34,387 bases of DNA from assembly GCF_003344345.1 (NCBI RefSeq), contig NZ_QPIP01000008.1:1-34387 (forward strand), read 5' to 3'. Within the stretch, counting starts at the first letter, position 1. Each line of letters opens with the position of its first letter. The notes beneath the pieces are model-generated. The model had not been told where the DNA came from and made no database searches. It saw nothing but the letters and a program-made list of their open reading frames with translations. A program made the translations under genes and the position numbers. This stretch comes from Wolbachia endosymbiont of Cylisticus convexus. Lineage in GTDB: Bacteria > Pseudomonadota > Alphaproteobacteria > Rickettsiales > Anaplasmataceae. Shown here piece by piece: positions 26,023-34,387 of the stretch.

Positions 26023-27774
26023 TTACTTGTGAATAAACTCCATTTGCATTTCTTGTATACTACTTTCTATTTGTTTTATTTGCTCTATCAATTTTTCCTC
26101 TAAATCTAAATTACCGCTCAACCTTGCTTTGATTTTTTCCTTTTGTAATACATTTAATTCTTTGAGTAATACTATGTTATTCCATACAATTTCTGCAGAT
26201 TTTCTCTCGTTTAATTGGCTGCTCAGTACATTAGTTTTTTCAAGTATAAACTTTATGACGTTAAGTTGTTCTAATTCTTGTGATAAAACTTTTTTACTGA
26301 GTTCGCTTTCGTTATTTGTTACATCAATTATACGCTGTTGTAATCTTTTCATTTCTATATTAGTAAATTCAAAATGGGAGAATTGCTCGAAAAGTATAGG
26401 ACGATTTAAAAGTTCAGGGAAGTCTATTACTATACGCAGGATTATAGCCTGATTTTGCTCTGCTTCAATCAACTCTGGAGATTTGTTGTAGAGATACTCC
26501 TCCTTTGCTTCTCTCAGTCTACTTTTAAAAATTTGCTTTTTGAAGCTACTTCTCAGTTCGTTAGCTTTATTGTAAAAATAATCTCTATAATACCTTCTAA
26601 TACTACTGTTACTGATAGCATTTACATATTCCATGAACTTGTGCTCAAGAATTGAATATTTTTCCGGAACAAATTTGTCATAATTTTGCAAATTGCTATC
26701 GATTATGTGATGCCATAAATACTCAGAATGAAGTTTCGTTGAGTGGTTAAAAGCAGAGAGTACGTCTTCTGTCTTATATTCTAGCTCATTGCATATATCG
26801 TATGGGTCCTTATTGCTTGGCAAAGTCACGAACTTTAATGTGTATCCAGGCTCCAGTATCGGCAGAACAAGCTCTGCAATTCGAATAGCAGCATGACGTC
26901 CGGCACTATCGCCATCCATACAGATGGGGATTTCTTTAGCAAATCTCCACAGGTTTTTTATCTGTTCTGCAGAAATCGCAGTGCCAAGCGGAGCAACTGT
27001 ATTGCTAATTCCAGCTTGATGCAGTGCTATCACGTCCATATACCCTTCAACAACAAATGCATGTTGTTTTTTGCGTATTTCACTCAGGGCAAAGTTTAAC
27101 CCGTATAAATTCTCTCTCTTCTTAAATAATTGGCTCTCTGGGCTGTTTAAATATTTCGGCTGTTGCTCAGGACTCAGCGCACGTCCACCAAAACCAATAA
27201 CTTTTCCTGGAATGCTCTGTATAGGAAACATGAGTCGATCATAGAAATAATCGCGAAAATTTCTATTTATCAACCCAACATTAGCCAAAATTTTGTCTTC
27301 AATACCGGAAGAGTTCAAATATTCTCTTAAACCAGAGCTTGGTGCATAACCTATTCTAAATTTATCTATGATTTTAGGTGATATCTTACGCTGCTTAAGA
27401 TAATCGACCACTCCCTGATTTTGCTGTACAAACCAATTTGCAGCTAAATCCAGTGCTGAAGACAGTTTGTCGTTTTCTTTAGCAACGCTGAGGTTTTGGG
27501 GTAACTCAACACCTGCAACAGACGCCAACTTTTCCAACGCTTCCTTAAAACTTAAGCCCTCAGTTTGTGAAATAAATTCAAACGCATCACCATGAGCTGA
27601 GCAACCGAAACAGTAATATAAGCCCTTAATATTGCTGACCGAAAAAGATGGAGTTTTTTCGTTATGAAATGGGCAGAGTCCAACAAAACTATCTCCTCTT
27701 TTTATTAGCCTGACTTTTTTGCCTACTATGTCGGACAACAATAATTTTGACTTTATAATATCTATATGATCCAT
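26023..27774 (-). CDS. dnaG: DNA primase
   Basis: The 583-aa enzyme makes RNA primers at the replication fork. The CHC2-type zinc ribbon is C34-x2-H37 ... C55-x2-C58. The catalytic core includes the RNAP-basic segment (GFGGRAL, PKYLNSPES at 195-213) and a TOPRIM fold with E243 (VVEGYMDVIALHQAG) and D287-x-D289 (CMDGDSAGR). The C-terminal part (about 400-583) is the helicase-binding region, mostly helical and less conserved. Length and order are normal. It stands alone on the minus strand, divergent from rpiB; no rpsU or rpoD is adjacent here. Confidence 0.97.
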   Translation of the reverse strand: MDHIDIIKSKLLLSDIVGKKVRLIKRGDSFVGLCPFHNEKTPSFSVSNIKGLYYCFGCSAHGDAFEFISQTEGLSFKEALEKLASVAGVELPQNLSVAKENDKLSSALDLAANWFVQQNQGVVDYLKQRKISPKIIDKFRIGYAPSSGLREYLNSSGIEDKILANVGLINRNFRDYFYDRLMFPIQSIPGKVIGFGGRALSPEQQPKYLNSPESQLFKKRENLYGLNFALSEIRKKQHAFVVEGYMDVIALHQAGISNTVAPLGTAISAEQIKNLWRFAKEIPICMDGDSAGRHAAIRIAELVLPILEPGYTLKFVTLPSNKDPYDICNELEYKTEDVLSAFNHSTKLHSEYLWHHIIDSNLQNYDKFVPEKYSILEHKFMEYVNAISNSSIRRYYRDYFYNKANELRSSFKKQIFKSRLREAKEEYLYNKSPELIEAEQNQAIILRIVIDFPELLNRPILFEQFSHFEFTNIEMKRLQQRIIDVTNNESELSKKVLSQELEQLNVIKFILEKTNVLSSQLNERKSAEIVWNNIVLLKELNVLQKEKIKARLSGNLDLEEKLIEQIKQIESSIQEMQMEFIHK

Positions 27775-27844
27775 TTTACCGAATTAGTAGTGGTAGGATA
27801 AAAATTATATAGAATTTATGCTGTCCTGACTCGAAATTTATTTC

Positions 27845-27858
27845 AAGCTTCGAAGCTT
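27845..27858. repeat. Perfect 14-bp palindrome in the dnaG-rpiB divergent spacer
   Basis: AAGCTTCGAAGCTT is its own complement and lies 71 bp upstream of dnaG and 87 bp before rpiB. A TTGACA (27885-27890) with TATCCA 17 bp on (27908-27913) beyond it could be the rpiB promoter. The palindrome may be an operator or chance. Confidence 0.4.
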
Positions 27859-27944
27859 TAAAAAGGTCAGAAGTACTAGACTGCTTGACAAAAAACCCAA
27901 AATAAATTATCCATGTTAGATGCCTTGAAGTCATAGTTTCTTAT

Positions 27945-28445
27945 ATGTCAGATGTAATATCGATTGCCTCGGACCATGCCGGTTATGAATTAAAATCAGA
28001 GATAAAGTCTTACCTAGAAACCCTGGGTTATGCAGTGGTAGATTGTGGCTGCACTGCTGAGCAAAAGAGTGTAGATTATCCAGACTATGCTGTCAAAATT
28101 GTAGAAGATATAACAAATAAAAAAGCAAATTACGGGATATTAATTTGCGGTACGGGCCTTGGTATGAGTACCGTAGCAAATCGTTTTGAAGGAATCTACG
28201 CCGCTTTATGTAGTAGTGTTGAGATCGCAAAATTAGCTCGCGAGCATGGTAACGCAAATATACTGTGTCTCGGTGCAGGATTTACTGCAAGTGAATTAGC
28301 AAAAGATATAGTAAAAAAATTCCTCGAAACAGAATTTTCAAAAGAAAGTAGACATAAAGAACGCCTTGATAAGCTCTGCAATATCAGCAAAAAAAAACCA
28401 CACAAACTTATAACGGAGATGAAATATCAAAATTCGCTAAAATAG
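27945..28445 (+). CDS. rpiB: Ribose-5-phosphate isomerase B
   Basis: The 166-aa protein interconverts ribose 5-phosphate and ribulose 5-phosphate in the non-oxidative pentose phosphate pathway. It shows ASDHAGYELK (D10, H11), the active-site ICGTGLGMS (C68) and REHGNANILCLG (H101, N103). The family part ends near KERLDKLCNISK at residue 149; the last 17 residues (KKPHKLITEM...) come from reading through DNA that also codes for the ubiG N-terminus in another frame, after a run of nine A (28389-28397). Start ATG 27945 is clear. Confidence 0.95.
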   Translation: MSDVISIASDHAGYELKSEIKSYLETLGYAVVDCGCTAEQKSVDYPDYAVKIVEDITNKKANYGILICGTGLGMSTVANRFEGIYAALCSSVEIAKLAREHGNANILCLGAGFTASELAKDIVKKFLETEFSKESRHKERLDKLCNISKKKPHKLITEMKYQNSLK

Positions 28446-29110
28446 CAGGTGAATGGTGGAATGAAAATGGCAAATTCAGGCCTTTGCACATGATGAATCC
28501 TGTGAGAGTATCATACATTATTGAGAAAATAAAAGAGTTAAAAAAATGCGATTTAAAAGAACTATCATTACTTGATGTCGGCTGTGGTGGAGGCATTTTG
28601 TCAGAGTCAATGGCGCGTATTGGCATTGACGTTGAGGGAATAGATGTATGTGAGGAAAATATAAAAATTGCACAGTCACACGCGAAGAAAGTAGGGTTAA
28701 ATATAGAATATACACACACTAGCATTGAAGAGCTAAGCAATGACAAAAAGTACGATGTGGTTTTGTTGATGGAAGTAGTTGAACATGTGGATAATTTAGA
28801 GTTTTTCATGAAAAAAGCAATAGCACTGTTGAAACCAGAAGGGCTAATTTTTATATCGACGATAAATAGAACTATTAAATCCTTCTGTCTTGCGATAATT
28901 GGTGCAGAGTACATATTAAACTGGCTGCCTAAGGGTACTCATAACTGGAACAAATTTCTCAAGCCGTCAGAAATTGCAAATTACCTAAGAGAAAACAATG
29001 TTACGCTGCAAAACATGGCTGGTATGGAGTATGACGCAATAAAGCGTGAATGGAACTTAACCAAAGGTGTGGATGTCAATTATATACTTTGTGGAAACGT
29101 TATAATTTAA
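28376..29110 (+). CDS. ubiG: Ubiquinone biosynthesis O-methyltransferase, start uncertain
   Basis: This SAM-dependent enzyme carries out the two O-methylations of ubiquinone synthesis. Seen are the SAM motif LLDVGCGGGILSESMARIG, motif II-like DVVLLMEVVEHVDN and the UbiG C-terminal pattern LNWLPKGTHNWNKFLKPSEI with VTLQNMAGMEYD. The conserved N-terminal block FAKIAGEWWNENGKFRPLH lies before the first ATG (28484), so the true start is upstream; yet the frame, open from 28373, contains no ATG or GTG, and its only TTG (28478) is two codons before that ATG. Candidates are CTG 28376, ATA 28424 behind GGAG at 28415-28418, or a -1 slip from rpiB on the A9 run. The coordinates give the widest option. 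Confidence 0.85.
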   Translation: MQYQQKKTTQTYNGDEISKFAKIAGEWWNENGKFRPLHMMNPVRVSYIIEKIKELKKCDLKELSLLDVGCGGGILSESMARIGIDVEGIDVCEENIKIAQSHAKKVGLNIEYTHTSIEELSNDKKYDVVLLMEVVEHVDNLEFFMKKAIALLKPEGLIFISTINRTIKSFCLAIIGAEYILNWLPKGTHNWNKFLKPSEIANYLRENNVTLQNMAGMEYDAIKREWNLTKGVDVNYILCGNVII

Positions 29111-29235
29111 AATAATTTTGATTTCATTCAAGCACTAAGGATGGAAGAAAGTAATGCAAATATTTTAGGCAGTTTTACTTTACTTAGCAACTAATTTACC
29201 ATATGTATGTCCATAGGATATCGCTATATTAGAAT

Positions 29236-30366
29236 ATGTTACAACTACTAACCTTACTTGCTGTTATCACTTCAGTTGCACTCTTTGGTTATTTGGTTCC
29301 CATGGAAGTGAAAGCCTTCTTGTATTCAATGAGCCTTAGTATAAAAGAGGTTTTGCTATTTATAATGCCTTTTATTGTTTTTGCATTAATCTTTAGCAGT
29401 GTTAACAATTTTAAGCAGTCGGCTATAAAGTTTATATTGTTACTTATTATAACGATTTTCTTGTCGAATCTGGCTTCAAGTTTAATAGCTTATTCTGTTG
29501 GGCATTTTATCATACAAAACACTTATTCAATACAAGATATAATGTATGAAGAAACAATTGTTCCTTTATGGTCGTTTAGGCTGCCTGCATTGCTTTCTAA
29601 TTTTTATGCCCTTGCTTGTGGATTTATGTCCAGCATAGTAGTGTCCACACTTTTACCCAAGAAAAGCAAAGAGCTCTCGAGCAAAATATCAGACTTAACT
29701 CTTTTCATTTTGAAGACATTTTTGACGCCGATTATTCCAATATTTGTACTTGGGCTTGCTTTAAAAATGCAACATGATCAGGTTTTATCTATAATATTTA
29801 AGGATTACTCAATAATTTTCATTATTATAGCATCTGTAACCTACCTTTATGTTTTTCTCTTATATGGAGCAGCAAATTCATTCAAGATCACAAGCTGGAT
29901 AGCTAGCATGGGCAATATGATACCGGCATTTATTACTGCAATGAGCACAATGTCTAGTAATGCAACTATGCCGCTTACTCTTGAAGGAAGCAAAAAAAAT
30001 GTAAAGCAACCTGACATAGCATCGTCTGTTGTGCCAATAACTGCTAGCTTTCATTTAGTAGGTGATTGTTTTTTTATCATAATATTATCAATGATAACTG
30101 CCTCCGGTTATTCATTATGCACAACAGACTATGTAACTTTCCTTTTCTACTTTTTGTTATTTAAATTTGCTATCGTTGCAGTTCCAGCGGGAGGGATTAT
30201 GGTAATGCTACCTATTCTTGAGAAGTATCTTAAATTCTCTCCGGAGATGCTTTCATTAATCACAGCATTGTATATAGTGTTTGATCCAATAATAACTTCA
30301 GCAAATGTTATGGGTAATGGTGCATTTACTATGATGTTTACAAAACTCTATGATAAACTTAAGTAA
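29236..30366 (+). CDS. Dicarboxylate/amino acid:cation symporter family protein
   Basis: The 376-aa protein has about eight membrane helices and the two re-entrant hairpin signatures of the DAACS (GltP/DctA) family: [18 protein letters not shown] (serine-rich HP1) with the conserved [10 protein letters not shown] helix, and [18 protein letters not shown] (HP2) followed by [20 protein letters not shown], where D and N bind cation and substrate. Family members import dicarboxylates or acidic amino acids with Na+ or H+. It is some 40 residues shorter than typical members, mostly at the N-terminus and loops. The stop overlaps the tsaB start by one base. Confidence 0.88.
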   Translation: MLQLLTLLAVITSVALFGYLVPMEVKAFLYSMSLSIKEVLLFIMPFIVFALIFSSVNNFKQSAIKFILLLIITIFLSNLASSLIAYSVGHFIIQNTYSIQDIMYEETIVPLWSFRLPALLSNFYALACGFMSSIVVSTLLPKKSKELSSKISDLTLFILKTFLTPIIPIFVLGLALKMQHDQVLSIIFKDYSIIFIIIASVTYLYVFLLYGAANSFKITSWIASMGNMIPAFITAMSTMSSNATMPLTLEGSKKNVKQPDIASSVVPITASFHLVGDCFFIIILSMITASGYSLCTTDYVTFLFYFLLFKFAIVAVPAGGIMVMLPILEKYLKFSPEMLSLITALYIVFDPIITSANVMGNGAFTMMFTKLYDKLK

Positions 30367-30971
30367 TGTCCATTCTAGCGATTGACACTGTAGGTACTGG
30401 TAGCTCAATAGCAATAGTTGATTATGATGGTAATTGTTTTGTAGAGCGCAATTCCGCCAGCAACAATCATGTAGAATCATTTTTTCAAATTCTGAATACT
30501 TTGTTTGATAAGCACAATTATAATTATGATAAAATAGATCATTTAGTGGTAGTAGTTGGACCAGGAAGTTTCACTGGAATTAGAGTTGGTATATCAGCAG
30601 CACAAGGTATAAACCTTGCTACAAATAAGCCATTATACGGAGTTAGTGCGCTGGAGATTCAAGCATATGCAATATCGTTGCTTTGTGCAAATAGCAAAAA
30701 AAATATTAAAGCTATAATTGAAGATGATCAAAGGTTTTATACGCAGTTATTTGATTTCAATTTGTCACCGCTATCAAATCCAGCTGTAGTAAGTGAACTC
30801 CAGTCTGAAACGGACTGCATTACATATATGGATTGCAGTTTACCGAAGTTAGATGCTAGCCATGCAGGACTATTAGTCTGTTATAGACTAGAAAATAAAC
30901 AAAAATTAAATGGAGTCGAAGCTCTATATTTAAATGAGCCTCAGTATATGAAATTGTCGTCTTTTGTGTAA
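30366..30971 (+). CDS. tsaB: tRNA threonylcarbamoyladenosine biosynthesis protein TsaB
   Basis: The 201-aa ASKHA-fold protein starts [17 protein letters not shown] and carries [20 protein letters not shown], the TsaB signature, then [11 protein letters not shown]. It forms a complex with TsaD and TsaE that adds the t6A modification at position 37 of ANN-decoding tRNAs. ATG overlaps the symporter stop (TAATG), so the two are translationally coupled. It is slightly shorter at the C-terminus than E. coli TsaB. The 3' end overlaps a convergent gene by 31 bp. Confidence 0.93.
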   Translation: MSILAIDTVGTGSSIAIVDYDGNCFVERNSASNNHVESFFQILNTLFDKHNYNYDKIDHLVVVVGPGSFTGIRVGISAAQGINLATNKPLYGVSALEIQAYAISLLCANSKKNIKAIIEDDQRFYTQLFDFNLSPLSNPAVVSELQSETDCITYMDCSLPKLDASHAGLLVCYRLENKQKLNGVEALYLNEPQYMKLSSFV

Positions 30972-31570
30972 ACGCTGTCAATTTGGCCAAGTCTGTACAT
31001 ATGACTTATTACTTCTTCGGCTACTTCTTTTATGCTCATATTTGAATTTTCTATCTCTATAGCATTCGGTGGTACAAATAAATCTTCTACCCTAAATTTA
31101 ATACTATTTATATCAATAACCTTTCTATTTTTTCTTTGCTTTTTTAATGCATTACGCTCTTGTAATGTCAATGGATTACATCTAAGTACTATAGGAAGGA
31201 TTTTTGTGCCCATTTTTTTACTAAGCTCTACTACTGAGTTATAAATTTTTACGTTGTAATCATTATTTTTCATTAACTCATCAATAAATATATAATTTTT
31301 TGAGTCAATTGGATAGGCTTCTATTGCCCGAAGCATAACGTGTACAGTGTTATATATTTTATCTTGAACTTCTTTGGGAGTTTGATTATGCTCAAAGGCG
31401 TCATTGTATATTGGGTAAATTTGAGTGTTGTTATAAAAGTGACTATTTACAATTACTGCATTTATCGTACTGGATAATGTTACTGCTGTGGAAAGTTTAC
31501 CACTTCCTGAAAGACCAGTGATATATATGAAGAACTTTATTAGCTGTTTTTTTATGTGAATATTTACCAT
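30941..31570 (-). CDS. P-loop NTPase, kinase-like, function unknown
   Basis: The 209-aa protein has a Walker A motif GLSGSGKLS at residues 19-27, close to the N-terminus, preceded by a beta strand (FFIYI), and a possible Walker B-type strand YIFIDELM near 93-100; [12 protein letters not shown] and [23 protein letters not shown] resemble the lid and C-terminal helix of small kinases such as APS-kinase or shikimate-kinase-like enzymes. No specific substrate motif was recognised. The [15 protein letters not shown] block (I-D-N-S-type) is common in bacterial nucleoside/metabolite kinases. It converges with tsaB, overlapping by 31 bp. Confidence 0.6.
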   Translation of the reverse strand: MVNIHIKKQLIKFFIYITGLSGSGKLSTAVTLSSTINAVIVNSHFYNNTQIYPIYNDAFEHNQTPKEVQDKIYNTVHVMLRAIEAYPIDSKNYIFIDELMKNNDYNVKIYNSVVELSKKMGTKILPIVLRCNPLTLQERNALKKQRKNRKVIDINSIKFRVEDLFVPPNAIEIENSNMSIKEVAEEVISHMYRLGQIDSVYTKDDNFIY

Positions 31571-31807
31571 ATTATTTTTAATGTTAAAACCTACATTTAT
31601 AATAACATAAAAATAAAGCTTTAAAACATATGAAATATTACATAAAAAGTCGTTTTTGTAGTTAAAATATTATGTAATCTAAAAACATAAACTCTAATCA
31701 CTTAAGACAAGTGATAGTGTAAGAGTGCTTAGTATTTAGACGTAGGCTTACTTTTTATTTTATAACAAACTTTTTTTCATGTATAAATCTTTAGAAAATC
31801 TTAGTCA
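31571..31807. other. Divergent intergenic spacer with small dyads
   Basis: A+T-rich, with ATTACATAA (31637-31645) and TTATGTAAT (31670-31678) as a 9-bp inverted repeat, and ATCACTT-AAGAC-AAGTGAT in the 31690s-31710s. These may mark promoters of the two divergent genes. No gene is supported. Confidence 0.4.
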
Positions 31808-32524
31808 GTGGTTATGTTGTTAACAAATAGTGAGTTGAAAAGAGGCCTAGTCGACGCCTATCAGATCTTGTCTTACCTTAAACTAGATGATCATACATAT
31901 ACTCATCTCTCCGTACGTTCTGAAGATAAAAAGTCATTTTATGTTTATCCGTTTGGTATACGTTTTGACGAAGTGGATGAAAGTTCACTAATGAAAGTAT
32001 CGTTTGATGGAAATATAATCGAAGGTAAAGAATATCAATATAATAAAACTGGCTATGTAATCCATGGCTTTATTTATCAAGCAAGGCAAGATATTCAAGC
32101 AGTTTTTCACCTGCATACACCTTCTATTGTAGCAGTTTCTTCTCTCAAGGATGGACTACTTCCAACAAGTCAGTGGGCACTACACTTTTATAATAAGGTA
32201 TCTTACCATGATTATAATTCCCTTGCACTTGATGATGCGGAAGGAAAGAGATTAATAGCTGACTTTAAAGAAAATTTTGTGATGTTAATGTGCAATCATG
32301 GATCTATAACATGTGGTCGGACTATACAAGAAGCAATGTTTTACACATATCACTTAGAACAAGCTTGCAAAACTCAATGCTTGACGCTAGCAATGAATAG
32401 GGAGTTGTCAATTCCAAGTGAAGAAATTTGCTCAAAAGCTGTAAAGGATCTTTTGTCTTTCGAAAGCAATCTTGGTGAGAGGGATTGGCACGCATGGGTT
32501 AGGCTGATTAAAGGTAAGTTATAA
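31808..32524 (+). CDS. Class II aldolase/adducin family protein
   Basis: The 238-aa protein has the fold's metal site: H101-x-H103 in VFHLHTPS and H182 in YTYHLEQAC, plus NHG (163-165) and THLSVR near residue 32. Family members include fuculose-phosphate aldolase, ribulose-phosphate epimerase and several sugar- or methylthioribulose-phosphate enzymes; the exact substrate cannot be set. The C-terminal [11 protein letters not shown] is as in the proteobacterial aldolase/adducin branch. The start is GTG 31808; ATG 31814 would cost two residues. It has no close neighbours. Confidence 0.88.
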   Translation: MVMLLTNSELKRGLVDAYQILSYLKLDDHTYTHLSVRSEDKKSFYVYPFGIRFDEVDESSLMKVSFDGNIIEGKEYQYNKTGYVIHGFIYQARQDIQAVFHLHTPSIVAVSSLKDGLLPTSQWALHFYNKVSYHDYNSLALDDAEGKRLIADFKENFVMLMCNHGSITCGRTIQEAMFYTYHLEQACKTQCLTLAMNRELSIPSEEICSKAVKDLLSFESNLGERDWHAWVRLIKGKL

Positions 32525-32556
32525 GAGGTGTAATAGTTTAGACTTAATCTAACAGA

Positions 32557-32745
32557 CAAGAATTAACTGACAGAAGAATTGAAAATTAATATCAGCAAAT
32601 CTACAGCATATGCAAAAGATGAAATTTTCATATATTACACCAAGACCAGTTCATAATCGACAAGATAAAAGCAAACAAGAGGAATTCAAAAAAAATCTCA
32701 ATGGAGCTATTAGCAAGTATCCAGAAAAAGAGCTATTTTTCTTTG
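32557..32745 (+). pseudogene. IS630-family transposase fragment
   Basis: Frames here read LTEELKINISKSTAYA, then MKFSYITPRPVHNRQDKSKQ and KKNLNGAISKYPEKELFFFG, the junction of the helix-turn-helix and DDE domains in IS630 transposases. After ELFFFG the frame ends abruptly where the group II intron end begins (about 32746); the expected catalytic DE-x-RFG block is missing. The 11376-11725 fragment is the other half of a similar enzyme, elsewhere. Confidence 0.8.
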
Positions 32746-32785
32746 GGAGAGTAGACCGGCGGAACTTCCCCACCAGTCTCTCGCA

Positions 32786-32819
32786 AAACTGTACGTAAAC
32801 CTCTCGGTTTATACAGCTT
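32786..32819 (-). ncRNA. Group II intron domain V
   Basis: The minus strand reads AGCTGTA (lower stem with catalytic AGC triad), TAAACC, GAGA tetraloop, GGTTTA, the 2-base CG bulge, TACAGTT. Lower 7-bp and upper 6-bp stems pair completely (one G-U). This is the standard 34-nt catalytic domain V. Confidence 0.9.
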
Positions 32820-32823
32820 CCAT

Positions 32824-33174
32824 TATTTAGCCTTTTTGACCCTAAACCTAGTGTTCAATGATAGAAAATATTTGGAGACCTCTTTCTCACTCTTCCTAGA
32901 AATTGTCTTGCTAGTCTTCCATGTTTCCGAAGTCTCTTATATTTTGTCCTGGCCCATTTTATTAGGTGTCTCTCTATATTCCTGAGAGATGGATACATCT
33001 CTGATTTATAAAACCTGCCATAGCCAGCCTCTGACTATTGGATCTATCTTCTTCGATATTTCCTCCAGTGTTGTATATACAATCCGGTGTATTTTCCACG
33101 ACCTTATTGTCCTAGTAATCTTTTTCTTGGCTTTATTGCTAATTGCCGGTAAAAATGAGACTGCTAGCCATAAG
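32824..33174 (-). pseudogene. Group II intron reverse transcriptase/maturase, C-terminal fragment
   Basis: Minus-strand frames read KAKKKITRTIRSWKIHRIVY, EEISKKIDPIVRGWLWQ, then after a one-base shift FYKSEMYPSLRNIERHLIKW, ARTKYKRLRKHGRLARQFL and SPNIFYH. The INPIIRGW-type and RYIERHLIKWARRKYKRLRGH-type blocks are the maturase X domain. The polymerase domain is absent. The fragment ends upstream of domain V as expected. Confidence 0.85.
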
Positions 33175-34387
33175 TGTTGAAAGTATCAAAAATGGCGTGA
33201 TATAAGGTGATCAACGGCATGTAAGTTACCTCCTGATAGTAAAACAATTGAACGTAAAAAAGAGTCATTAAGATCTAATGTAAACTGTAATAGTGCTATC
33301 TTAAATCCGTCTAAGTTATTTCTTATTTTATAAACAAGAAATAATAAAGCTGTAATAATAATCATATAAATATACACTTTCATTCCATTCATGTCATGGC
33401 TTAAAAAATGCTTATATCCGAGGTTTTGCTTGATAAATTTGAAAAATACTTCTATATCCCACCTGCGTCTGTATATTTGTGTTACTTCATAAGCCGGTAT
33501 TTCAAATAAGTTGGTCAAAAACCATATTTCATCTTCTGTTCTATTTTTAATTTTTATTAGTCGTACTTGCTATTGCTCTGCTTCCGCTGTAAAGATTCAC
33601 TATATTATCTTCCAAAATTTCCGATCCATCTGGTTGTTGTTTTTGCGTAATTTCATTCTCTCTTATAACGCAGTACCTTCTTTTTAAGTATGTTCTTGTG
33701 ATAAATTTGTATTCCTTTTTGTCAAACTCAGTGAAAGTTGCAACTTTTGCAATCCTTCTATCAAACAATAAAATATCCTCTTTTTTAACTTTAGCTTCAT
33801 TAATTGCTCTAACCAGCGCTATATCTTCGCTACTTTCTTCTTGCCCTTGACAAAATCTTATACTCGTCGGTAATTGGCCTTTTAATCCAACGCTTACTTT
33901 GACTTGACTGTCATTGCTTTTACCACCTATTTTTAACCCATCTTTTATAAGGTACCCTGATAAATTTATAATTGTTGAATCGAATCTATGTAAGTTATGT
34001 GACGTTTTTCTGGGCAATAATTTTTCCACTTTGTTTATTAAATCGATATATACACCTTTAAAATAATCAGAACTTTTAACCTTTTCGATAAGCCACTGTA
34101 TGTAACTGTACTTTTATCATCATTTTTATCTATCACACACCTATTTATTACCATTTCTAGTGCTCTTAAGCTTGTTTTCTGACCCATTAATATTAGCTTC
34201 ATTAAGCCTTTAAATATTATTTTACCAACTAACTTAGTATTACATTTATCTACCTCTGTTGATTTTCCTAGTCTTTCCAAATCCTCGTCTTTTAGTTAAG
34301 TTTAGTATTCTTTCTATTTGATCCATTATTGCCTCCATTTTTCTTTAATAATAGCTCTTTTATCTTCTTCTTATGACACTTTCAACA
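33175..34387 (-). mobile_element. IS4-family insertion sequence inserted in the group II intron
   Basis: TGTTGAAAGTATCA at 33175 and its partner TGACACTTTCAACA ending at 34387 are inverted terminal repeats with one mismatch, so the element may end exactly at the window edge (about 1213 bp). Any target duplication at the right would lie beyond the window. Its ends differ from those of the small MITE. Confidence 0.82.
33186..34343 (-). pseudogene. IS4-family transposase, several frameshifts
   Basis: Four frame pieces on the minus strand make one enzyme: MEAIMDQIERILNLTKRR (about 34343-34285), GKSTEVDKCNTKLVGKIIFK (34038-34280), HRFDSTIINLSGYLIKDGLK and ILLFDRRIAKVATF (33547-34029), and EVTQIYRRRWDIEVFFKFIK (33186-33518). 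First D is in RFDSTII, second in LLFDRR, and YRRRWDIEVFFKFIK is the IS4 Y-R-E-K signature with the catalytic glutamate. Breaks near 34282, 34035 and 33545 inactivate it. All domains survive, so decay is recent. Confidence 0.88.

Larger units (their letters stand above)
32746..33174 (-). mobile_element. 3' end of a group II intron, truncated
   Basis: On the minus strand the order is maturase coding remnant (33174-32824), domain V (32786-32819) and a domain VI-like stem (about 32752-32781, AGACTGGTG with CGCCGGTCT), ending next to the IS630 fragment. The 5' part of the intron and most of its reverse transcriptase are missing; the IS4-type element at 33175 cuts it off. It therefore cannot splice or move. 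Confidence 0.85.

Noticed and set aside
33175..34387. This IS4-type element as the autonomous parent of the small 204-207 bp elements
   Set aside because: Its ends (TGTTGAAAGT...) do not match CATACGCGTCAAGTTAAG.
1..34387. tRNA, tmRNA or rRNA genes
   Set aside because: I looked for T-loop-type GGTTCGAAT boxes and cloverleaf ends in the intergenic spacers and found none; GGTTCGAA at about 23450 is inside a coding region.

Overview
The window looks like a piece of a Wolbachia chromosome (Anaplasmataceae, Rickettsiales). The DNA is strongly A+T-rich. Housekeeping genes of a small alphaproteobacterial endosymbiont (tyrS, rsfS, rppH, tatD, dcd, dnaG, rpiB, ubiG, tsaB, ccmC, bL36, a PPDK regulatory protein) sit singly or in pairs rather than in long operons. 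Between them lie many decayed insertion sequences, short palindromic repeats, an ankyrin-repeat gene and lineage-specific membrane proteins. This assignment rests on gene content and style, not on a database match.

Layout. 1-2514: two decayed transposases (Tn5-like IS4 on the minus strand, IS110 on the plus strand); the first carries a 207-bp non-autonomous element with a clean 11-bp target duplication. 2537-4737: ftsB-like gene, bL36, PPDK regulatory protein (minus) and ccmC (plus). 4738-7441: a mobile-element pile-up with a second copy of the small element, an IS982 element (5-bp duplication) and an IS5/IS903-type element (9-bp duplication) sitting in a palindromic repeat. 7442-14482: tyrS and rsfS (minus), rppH-tatD (overlapping; tatD frameshifted), a truncated membrane protein cut by an IS630 remnant, trkH, a small unknown gene and dcd.

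14488-25482 is an accessory island between dcd and dnaG. It holds two unknown membrane proteins, a frameshifted ankyrin-repeat protein, a membrane-anchored AAA+ ATPase, an orphan gene-transfer-agent-type tail protein (1073 aa, TIM-barrel type), a putative glycosyltransferase with the D-x-x-R ... D-x-D signature of large clostridial toxins, and an unknown 287-aa protein with its own promoter. The glycosyltransferase is the most interesting coding find: a candidate host-directed effector.

25483-26022 is an intergenic stack with a third, left-truncated copy of the small element, carrying a 200-bp inverted-repeat element nested inside it. 26023-32524 returns to core genes: dnaG (minus), rpiB-ubiG (ubiG lacks any normal start codon in its full frame), a dicarboxylate-type symporter overlapping tsaB, a P-loop protein (minus) and a class II aldolase. 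32557-34387 is a Russian-doll nest: an IS630 fragment broken by the 3' end of a group II intron (textbook domain V visible), itself broken by an IS4-family element whose two terminal repeats bracket 33175-34387.

No tRNA, rRNA or CRISPR array was seen. Several genes (tatD, the ankyrin gene, all transposases) carry frameshifts, many at A-runs; these may be true decay, slippage sites or sequencing error.
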